A stretch of 55,927 nucleotides of DNA from Deltaproteobacteria bacterium (GTDB taxonomy: Bacteria; Desulfobacterota; Syntrophobacteria; BM002): the NCBI GenBank assembly GCA_022340905.1, contig JAJDNB010000176.1:1-55927 (forward strand), written 5' to 3'. Shown piece after piece: positions 50,644 through 55,927 of this stretch; position 1 is the stretch's first letter, and each line of letters begins with the position of its first letter. A program made the translations under genes and the position numbers. Under the pieces are notes generated by a model, which did no database searches, was not told where the DNA came from, and saw nothing but the letters and a program-made list of their open reading frames with translations.

Positions 50644-50811
50644 GCATGGGGCATAGGGCGTAGGGTTAAAATTGCGAATTTCGAAATTCGAATTTCGAAA
50701 TTAAGAACTTGCCACATGAGTTTTGCTGCTGTAATCTGACTAGGTCTTGATGGGTTTTCCGTTACCATAGAAACCGCCCTCGCGAAACATACTATCTGAA
50801 GGAATTAATCC
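50644..50811. repeat. Spacer with AATTTCGAAATT palindromes upstream of the PilZ gene
   Basis: GCATGGGGCATAGGG heptamers are followed by overlapping palindromes (GCGAATTTCGAAATTCG and AATTTCGAAATT, about 50675-50701). A possible c-di-GMP riboswitch was looked for and not found. GAAGGAATTAATCC precedes the ATG. Confidence 0.5.
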
Positions 50812-51153
50812 ATGGCTATCTCTCGGGAAAGACGAAAACACCCGCGGGCGAAAGCTAAATGGCCTGTGACCTTGCAGACCGCTCAAGGCGTGATAAACAC
50901 GGAAATACACGATATTAGCACTGAGGGGGCTTTCATCCGCTGCTTGGATCCTCTCGGACCAGCAGAGACCTTCAAGATGGTCATCAATATCCCACAATCA
51001 GATCGTCGTCTAATGGTCGATTCGGAAGTGGTCTGGATAAACAGTCTCGGCCCAGATCACTCTGTTACACCCCGCGGTATGGGAGTTCAATTTACCCAAA
51101 TTTCCGGTAGTGACCGACAATTTCTTAGCAGAATGATTTTGAATCGCATGTAG
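50812..51153 (+). CDS. PilZ domain protein
   Basis: This 113-residue single-domain PilZ protein is a likely c-di-GMP receptor. The two ligand motifs are intact: RxxxR at residues 8-12 (RKHPR) and DxSxxG at 34-39 (DISTEG). The rest is the expected beta-barrel (MVDSEVVWIN, GMGVQFTQIS). GAAGGA lies upstream of the ATG. A second PilZ gene lies about 300 bases downstream on the same strand. Target process is unknown; no flagellar or pilus gene is nearby. Confidence 0.9.
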   Translation: MAISRERRKHPRAKAKWPVTLQTAQGVINTEIHDISTEGAFIRCLDPLGPAETFKMVINIPQSDRRLMVDSEVVWINSLGPDHSVTPRGMGVQFTQISGSDRQFLSRMILNRM

Positions 51154-51154
51154 A

Positions 51155-51373
51155 TCAGTTCTTCGTTGTTTTAAGGCCTCTAATAAATTCTAGCAAACCC
51201 AGTCTTCTGCCCCAGTCCAAGAACCCGCCATGTGGAGTTTCAATCTCAAGGGCTTTACCAGTAAAGACAGTGAGATTTGAAGTATTGGAGTATCTGAATT
51301 CTCTCATCGCCAAAACTCTCTCACCGAAAAACCAAGCAACTAGATAAGCTCCTTGGTATGGATCATGCACCAT
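51155..51373 (-). CDS. Small hypothetical protein, 72 residues
   Basis: No family is recognised. The reading frame fills the gap between the two PilZ genes on the other strand; its stop lies one base from the first PilZ stop. The sequence is balanced and protein-like (AYLVAWFFGERVLAMREF), with a possible hydrophobic segment at about 9-16 and a basic end (GLLEFIRGLKTTKN). No clear ribosome site precedes the ATG, so it may be spurious or the end of a decayed gene. Confidence 0.4.
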   Translation of the reverse strand: MVHDPYQGAYLVAWFFGERVLAMREFRYSNTSNLTVFTGKALEIETPHGGFLDWGRRLGLLEFIRGLKTTKN

Positions 51374-51451
51374 TATGAAGAGGTGTGAAGTATCTAACTG
51401 CGATTATTATGTTGGCATTTAAGAAGTTTCTAGGTTTGGCTAAGAAGAAAC

Positions 51452-51952
51452 ATGGCATTAGGATGGATTTTAATAGTCGGCTTCATCGTTTTCGTTTTGC
51501 TTCTCGTAGCAAAAGATGAGTACTATGACAGGCGGGAGGAGAAAAAAAGGTTGGAACTCAGGGCAGAAATAGAGTGGCCCGTAACAATAACTACAGAAGG
51601 TGAAGTGCTGCAAGGCCGGACAGTCAACATCAGTGCTAGCGGCGCCTTGCTATCCGGTGTAGAGCAGCTCTCATTGAATGAGATCGTCCGTCTGAACATA
51701 AATCCACCAATAAGAGCTCAGCTGGAAATCACGGCAGAGGTGGTAAGGACCGACGTTCAATGCTCTGAAGACCAAAATACACCTCTGGGAGTTGCTGTTC
51801 GTTTTGTTATAATTTCAGAGGAGGACCGGCAGTTCATTTCATTTAGCGTCTATGACCACATCCGAGGAGAGAGATTCCCAGAAGACTCGCTCTTTTCTCC
51901 TGCTAATCCTTCACAAAAAGCCAGAACATTAAGTCCCAAATCGGGTAGGTAG
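51452..51952 (+). CDS. Membrane-anchored PilZ domain protein
   Basis: This protein has 166 residues, with one N-terminal membrane segment (about 4-20, GWILIVGFIVFVLLLVA) followed by a PilZ domain. RxxxR is at 33-37 (RLELR). The second motif reads NISASG at 59-64, with Asn in place of the usual Asp, so c-di-GMP binding may be altered. The C-terminal about 30 residues are low-complexity (SPANPSQKARTLSPKSGR). They overlap the 3' end of the convergent deacetylase-like gene by 103 bases. Confidence 0.85.
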   Translation: MALGWILIVGFIVFVLLLVAKDEYYDRREEKKRLELRAEIEWPVTITTEGEVLQGRTVNISASGALLSGVEQLSLNEIVRLNINPPIRAQLEITAEVVRTDVQCSEDQNTPLGVAVRFVIISEEDRQFISFSVYDHIRGERFPEDSLFSPANPSQKARTLSPKSGR

Positions 51953-52662
51953 TAGCCTCCCTCGAGTACAGCGAAAAATCTCCCCTCACATACGCGCAGG
52001 GCTGTGTTCCTTATGGCCTCGCCAATTGCGCGGTAGTCATCAGTTTCCAAAATGCCACCCCAGTCACGAACATAGGTATCGAAACCGGCAGATAAACCTA
52101 TTAGATCAATGGAGGTGCAGTTTTCCAGTACTTGCTCGAGAGAATCAAGATAGGTTCTCCTCGTCTTGCCACGAATATTGACCACAGTTACTGCCTGATT
52201 GTCCTTGAAAATATTCTCGGTTCCGTCACCATAATGTAAATCCAGGTCTAAGACCAATACACGTGCAACCGATTCTTTCGCTAATAATTTAGCAATGGCC
52301 ACGGCGAGGTTATTAAAAAAGCAATAACCCCAGTAGCGCTGGAGGCCAGCGTGATGTCCAGGCGGACGAGTGAGAGCCAGGGCTGGCGTCCCGCTAATGG
52401 CCTGCTCAGAGGCAGTGACGGCACCGCCAGCAGCAAGAAGTGCCGTTTCGTAAACGTCCCGTCCTTCGGACATTACCCCCTCTACCATAGCTTTAGAATG
52501 GATTCTGTAAATGTCTTGCAATTCTGCAGGTTCGGGTCGAATTACCGGGAAACGATCCTTTAGCTTGTAATAAGCAGCTTTTATTCGCTCTGGACATTCA
52601 ACTGTAGAAGTATAGTAGGGAGTAAGATATCCTTCATGGTAAACAATGAGAAAAGGCACCAT
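51850..52662 (-). CDS. Histone deacetylase superfamily (AcuC/HDAC-like) hydrolase
   Basis: This protein has 270 residues and is a zinc-dependent arginase-fold deacetylase. Motifs are RPPGHHAGL (tandem His), DLDLHYGDGT (zinc-binding Asp and His) and SAGFDTY with the third ligand Asp. The C-terminal catalytic segment is VLEGGYYLPDLG. Substrates in bacteria include acetylated polyamines or proteins; which applies here cannot be told. It is somewhat short for the family (usually above 300), and the last part overlaps the second PilZ gene. The start, MVPFLIVYHEGY, is usual. Confidence 0.87.
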   Translation of the reverse strand: MVPFLIVYHEGYLTPYYTSTVECPERIKAAYYKLKDRFPVIRPEPAELQDIYRIHSKAMVEGVMSEGRDVYETALLAAGGAVTASEQAISGTPALALTRPPGHHAGLQRYWGYCFFNNLAVAIAKLLAKESVARVLVLDLDLHYGDGTENIFKDNQAVTVVNIRGKTRRTYLDSLEQVLENCTSIDLIGLSAGFDTYVRDWGGILETDDYRAIGEAIRNTALRVCEGRFFAVLEGGYYLPDLGLNVLAFCEGLAGEKSESSGNLSPRMWS

Positions 52663-52929
52663 CTCGATCTTTTGTTACCAGTTTGCCGGTTGCAGCCTAA
52701 AGAAGCGTGCTGGTCATAGAACCTAGATTAGTAACTCTCGCCACAAAGTGCGCAAAGGGTAAAAAGCAAATTCTAAAACCATAGTACACTCTTTGTCTTC
52801 TTTGTGCCACTTCGTGGTTGAGTGGAGGGTGGTAACTGACGAAAACTCCTGGCGATTAGTAGGTTCTTGACAGACAGCTAAATCGCGATTATGCTCTGCG
52901 GGACAAAAAAAGAAAAAGGAATTCTGCTC
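52663..52929. repeat. Spacer with CACAAAG inverted repeat (second copy)
   Basis: CCACAAAGTGCGCAAAGGG (52741-52759) and ACTCTTTGTC-TTCTTTGTGCCACTTCGTGG (52788-52817) form a hairpin with 9 of 10 outer pairs. The arms use the same CACAAAG/CTTTGTG words as at 40349. No gene is evident. Confidence 0.6.
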
Positions 52930-53331
52930 ATGACATCTCCCCTAAGAGTTCCACAGTGGGACTTACCTGAGAAACCGAACGTCTTTATTTTACACTGTGG
53001 GCTGGATATTAAAAAAGTGGAAAAGTCATGCGAAAAAGCAGATCTACCGGTAAACCTCATTCTTTTTCGACGGGAAGAAACCTTTTCTTATTATGTGCGG
53101 CTGGGTAGACCCAGACCCGACCTGATAATCATTCGGAGTCACTTTCGTTCTCTCGTCAACTCTTTGCATCAGGTCAAGGATACTCCAACCATTGTGGTCT
53201 CAACTCATGAGAAACCAATCGACTGCGCCCATCCCTTTGTTCAGGCCCACCAGGGTTATGGTGGTCATGAGACCTTCAGCCTCTATGAACAATTGACCCT
53301 ATCTATGAGCAAAGAGCTCTCCGCCCATTAG
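52930..53331 (+). CDS. Hypothetical protein next to the MEMO-family gene
   Basis: This protein has about 133 residues and is not recognised. It has a strand-rich N-terminus (NVFILHCGLDIKKVEKSC) and a central part (DLPVNLILFRREETFSYYVRL, RPDLIIIRSHFRSLV) that resembles a small alpha/beta domain. The end is rich in His and Cys (HEKPIDCAHPF, HQGYGGHETFS), which could bind metal. AAGGA lies nine bases before ATG 52930; ATG 52891 is an alternative. It is convergent with the MEMO-family gene, ending five bases from its stop. Confidence 0.6.
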   Translation: MTSPLRVPQWDLPEKPNVFILHCGLDIKKVEKSCEKADLPVNLILFRREETFSYYVRLGRPRPDLIIIRSHFRSLVNSLHQVKDTPTIVVSTHEKPIDCAHPFVQAHQGYGGHETFSLYEQLTLSMSKELSAH

Positions 53332-53335
53332 GATC

Positions 53336-54565
53336 TCACCCTGTGTTTTTATAAAAGGCCATGCTGGCAAAGGTGACAAACGAACCTTCGTTGTCCACTT
53401 TGGTATATTCGTAGCGTAACAGTTTTCCGACTGCCCTTCGCTCCAGAATTCTTAACATGGTGTAAAGAGGGGGTAACCCGCAAATCCGGCGGCGATTGCC
53501 TTCGCTTATCAAAGTGGTGGCGAAGGTTTCAGCGTCACCACTCGCAACAATCTGCAGTAACCTATGGTCCGCCTCATTGTGTTCGCGCACAGTTCCCGCG
53601 TGTGGTCTAAATGAATCTCCATAACGTGGGCCGATATGAGCCAGATCAATGCTGGCCAGAAGGCAAACCGGATGACGATAGTCGTCCATGGTCTCCTTAA
53701 GTGCTTGCAAGACGTGCTGAACTTCCTCGGTTCGCTGCTCTAGCTCCTCCACCCCAAATGAGCAAAGAATCGGCACGATCTGAATTTCAGGTAGGAGCAA
53801 TCGGAGGAAAAGGGTTTGGAACTCAATAGTGTGTTCACGGCGATGAGCAAATTCGTCTGCGAAGAGATCCAGCTTACAACGGCTGGACAGTTCTCCAATG
53901 AACTCTCTATTTACAGGCACGAATCCCAAGGGAGTTTCAAAGTCCTTGTCGCACAAAGCAAAGTAGTGGGGCAAAGGTTCATGCCCTGTACCCAGGACAA
54001 CGCAAGTGTGAACAGCATTTGCTTCAACCAGAGCCTTGTGCGCATAAGCGAAACATGAACCACCCGAACGCAAATCGATATGTGGAGCAATCAATCCAAC
54101 AACAGTTTCCCTAGGTTCAATGGGGTTGGGTTCACCAGGCCCGCCGTTCTCAGGGTCAAAGAAACTCTTTAGCTGAAGCCGAAGATCGTTTCCATTGCTC
54201 TCGTAGCTTAGTCCGGCGTGATAGGCTGGGCGGGTGGGTTGATTTGTGAATTCGGTGATCAATTGCCGCATGCGATTGCGGCTGTTCTCATTTTCTAAAA
54301 AAAAATGAGTATCCAGTGTTTGCAAGAGACCATCAAGGTTTTCCCTGAAGAGTATATCTCCAAACCTTCTCATGTAAGCGGCTTGAAGATCCACCACCGA
54401 ATTTGATCCGTCCATGAGGGTGACCAGAAAATATGCCTGGGGACTGAGGACCAGGGTCTCCGGATTGAGTCCTTCAAGATCTCGGAGGGCAATGTATACC
54501 TCTCGACCGCGTCGAATGGGAATGGCTTCCAAACGATTCCGCAATTTTGGCACATCTTCACTCAT
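53336..54565 (-). CDS. amrB: AmmeMemoRadiSam system protein B (MEMO family) with N-terminal extension
   Basis: This protein is about 409 residues. The C-terminal about 270 residues are the MEMO fold: VGLIAPHIDLRSGG, VVLGTGHEPL, REHTIEFQTLFLRL and LASIDLAHIGPRYGD carry the His/Asp set of the family. The family is linked to a class of AMMECR1 and radical SAM proteins, but neither of those genes is visible here. About 120 residues precede the MEMO domain (RREVYIALRDLEGLNPETLVLSPQ, then a helical part), resembling a PqqD-like or winged-helix segment; this is a guess. ATG 54565 is preferred to 54589. Confidence 0.85.
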   Translation of the reverse strand: MSEDVPKLRNRLEAIPIRRGREVYIALRDLEGLNPETLVLSPQAYFLVTLMDGSNSVVDLQAAYMRRFGDILFRENLDGLLQTLDTHFFLENENSRNRMRQLITEFTNQPTRPAYHAGLSYESNGNDLRLQLKSFFDPENGGPGEPNPIEPRETVVGLIAPHIDLRSGGSCFAYAHKALVEANAVHTCVVLGTGHEPLPHYFALCDKDFETPLGFVPVNREFIGELSSRCKLDLFADEFAHRREHTIEFQTLFLRLLLPEIQIVPILCSFGVEELEQRTEEVQHVLQALKETMDDYRHPVCLLASIDLAHIGPRYGDSFRPHAGTVREHNEADHRLLQIVASGDAETFATTLISEGNRRRICGLPPLYTMLRILERRAVGKLLRYEYTKVDNEGSFVTFASMAFYKNTG

Positions 54566-54589
54566 GAAAATCTCTTCAATTGGCCTCAA

Positions 54590-54938
54590 TATTGCTTAGG
54601 TCTTCTGCTGATGGGCTCACCCAGTTCACAGAATCTCAGACCCAACTGACTTCCCATGGGGCATTACATACGGGATAGCTTCTTGTTAAAAAGCAAACAA
54701 AGAAGGCAACTTTTGTACAGCGCACTCGCTTTGAGACGGGATTAGAGTATAATGAAAATGAGAACCCGGAGCAATGTTTTTCTGGACAAGGAAACTATTT
54801 GACTGCACAAATAAAATGTGTTATTTCAGCATTATAAGGGACTTAGCTTAGGCTCGACCTCCTCTGGGAGAATAATCCTTTTACCCACTTCAGCTTAAAG
54901 CTAGATAGCCCAGGAGCCGTAATTTGGGACAATCGTTA
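54590..54938. other. Spacer upstream of the TPR lipoprotein gene
   Basis: A 349-base spacer without the common repeat words. A weak promoter candidate on the plus strand is TTGACT (54799-54804), 17 bases, then TATTTC (54822-54827). Nothing else was recognised. Confidence 0.45.
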
Positions 54939-55927
54939 ATGTGGCGTCTTACTATGATTAGATATCTGAATCATAAACTGGTAGCTTTACCCCTCTTCTT
55001 GTTAGTCTGGAGCTGCGCCCATTATGGACAAGATGTTTCCCTGCTGAGTAAAGCCCAGAGACAAGAAGTGGAATCCTATCAGAGTTCTCGTAGTGAGGCG
55101 TATTACCATTTTATCAAATCACGCCAACTGCTTTACCAGAACCGGATAGAGGAGGCGCTGAAAGAACTTGAATTTGCCGCGGAAGCAGACCCTGAGGCGC
55201 CCTATCTCTTTGCAGAACTAGCCTCCTTTTATTTGCGCCAAGGTGAAAGTGCGAAGGCACTGGCCGCGGCAGAGAAAGCTAGGAATCTAGATCCAAGTTC
55301 AATCAGAGTGAGAATGATGCTCGCTGGCTTGTATAGCAGCCTCAACCAACCAGAGCTTGCTATTGCAGAGTACAAAGAAGTTCTCAAGCTCGACCCCACT
55401 GAGCAAAAGGCTCTCTTGTGGCTGGCTTCCCTTTATGCCGCCGAGGGTCAATACGCAGAAGCTGCAGAGGTCCTAAAACGGCTAGTGGATCTGGATCCGG
55501 AAAACCCGGTGGCAAATTATTATCGCGCCCGAATGGAACTGGAACTGAAGAATTATGAAGAAGCTCAAAAGTATTATTTGAAGGCTCTAGAAGTCCGTCC
55601 AGATCTTGAGATGGCACTTATAGATTTGGCTTATCTGTACGAAGTGCAGGACCGTTATGAAGATGCCGAGAAAACATACAAGAAGATTCTGGCATTCGAT
55701 CCGGAAAACAGGCAGGCGCATTCTCGGTTGGGAGATCTTTATTTACGCCAGAACAACTACCGTGGGGCGTTGGCCGAGTATCAAAGAATAACTGACCCGG
55801 AGGAAAAGGGTCTAGAGATGCGGAGCAAAATCGGCCTGATTCATCTGGAGTTGGGAGAATATGACCAGGCCATAGAGGTGTTCAGCTCCCTGCTTGCGGG
55901 ACAACCTGATAATGGACAAATTAGATA
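54939..55927 (+). CDS. TPR-repeat lipoprotein (partial, runs off the window)
   Basis: The reading frame is open from ATG 54939 to the window edge, at least 329 residues, so the end is missing. A hydrophobic signal (KLVALPLFLLVWSC) ends in Cys26, suggesting a lipoprotein. The rest is successive 34-residue TPR units with the usual Leu/Tyr and Ala/Pro pattern (for example KNYEEAQKYYLKALEVRPD, GEYDQAIEVFSSLL). Such proteins are scaffolds for outer-membrane or polysaccharide-export assemblies. Function here is unknown. ATG 54954 is an alternative start, and no strong ribosome site is seen for either. Confidence 0.8.
   Translation, partial: MWRLTMIRYLNHKLVALPLFLLVWSCAHYGQDVSLLSKAQRQEVESYQSSRSEAYYHFIKSRQLLYQNRIEEALKELEFAAEADPEAPYLFAELASFYLRQGESAKALAAAEKARNLDPSSIRVRMMLAGLYSSLNQPELAIAEYKEVLKLDPTEQKALLWLASLYAAEGQYAEAAEVLKRLVDLDPENPVANYYRARMELELKNYEEAQKYYLKALEVRPDLEMALIDLAYLYEVQDRYEDAEKTYKKILAFDPENRQAHSRLGDLYLRQNNYRGALAEYQRITDPEEKGLEMRSKIGLIHLELGEYDQAIEVFSSLLAGQPDNGQIR

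Noticed and set aside
50644..50811. c-di-GMP (GEMM) riboswitch ahead of the PilZ gene
   Set aside because: The CCGTTACCATAG-like segment looked suggestive, but neither the conserved tetraloop/receptor nor the core could be matched on either strand.

Overview
The window looks like a chromosomal segment of a Desulfobacterota-type (deltaproteobacterial) anaerobe. This is inferred from gene order and content, not from a marker phylogeny: homoserine dehydrogenase next to an archaeal-type phosphoglycerate mutase homologue, rpoD followed by tRNA-Met, a zinc-ribbon protein, RNase H and rnpB, an archaeal/eukaryal-type ProRS, a LIV transporter carrying an acyl-CoA ligase, a Rrf2/OsmC pair, and a MEMO-family protein. 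Most genes are ordinary housekeeping genes. No prophage, integrase, transposase gene or CRISPR array was seen.

Layout. 0-5.5 kb: proS, a bifunctional (p)ppGpp enzyme, rpmB and purM. 5.7-12 kb: amino acid metabolism (aminotransferase, hom, apgM-like, a thioesterase, hisA-like). 12.3-19.3 kb: a macromolecular-synthesis cluster (yqeY, mutS2, dnaG, rpoD) behind a strong sigma-70-type promoter. 19.4-21.5 kb: tRNA-Met, a zinc-ribbon coiled-coil protein, an RNase H and rnpB, followed by a 256-bp element with terminal inverted repeats. 21.8-33.5 kb: ispD, ispF, cysS, glnS (reverse), uvrB, uvrC, gltX. 33.6-36 kb: a two-gene unit with a class III nucleotidyl cyclase, and a lone NusG paralogue. 36.3-44 kb: a complete LIV-type ABC transporter operon with an embedded acyl-CoA ligase. 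44.2-47.3 kb: bactofilin, a Rrf2 regulator with an OsmC-family gene, and a diadenylate cyclase fused to YbbR-type domains. 47.7-55.9 kb: tRNA-Arg, a PEGA-like lipoprotein, a TMTC-like membrane TPR protein, two PilZ proteins, a histone-deacetylase-family hydrolase, an unknown protein, a MEMO-family protein and a truncated TPR lipoprotein.

The two most notable signals are these. (1) The OsmC-family gene at 45244-44774 (reverse strand) is interrupted by one in-frame UGA exactly where the family has its reactive cysteine. A hairpin fitting a bacterial SECIS starts shortly after the UGA, so this is most likely a selenoprotein that ordinary ORF calling splits in two. (2) Most intergenic spacers are built from a small vocabulary of degenerate short tandem repeats with 9-bp and 7-bp periods. 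They are combined with larger dispersed units (about 115 bp x5, about 80 bp hairpin x4, about 70 bp pivot x4) and often end at or near a start codon. These arrays reach into gene ends (ispD) and explain many false upstream start codons.

Several nucleotide second-messenger systems sit close together: (p)ppGpp (rel), c-di-AMP (cdaA fusion), a class III cyclase, and PilZ proteins, which usually bind c-di-GMP. All functional statements come from motif reading and family knowledge; no database search was run.
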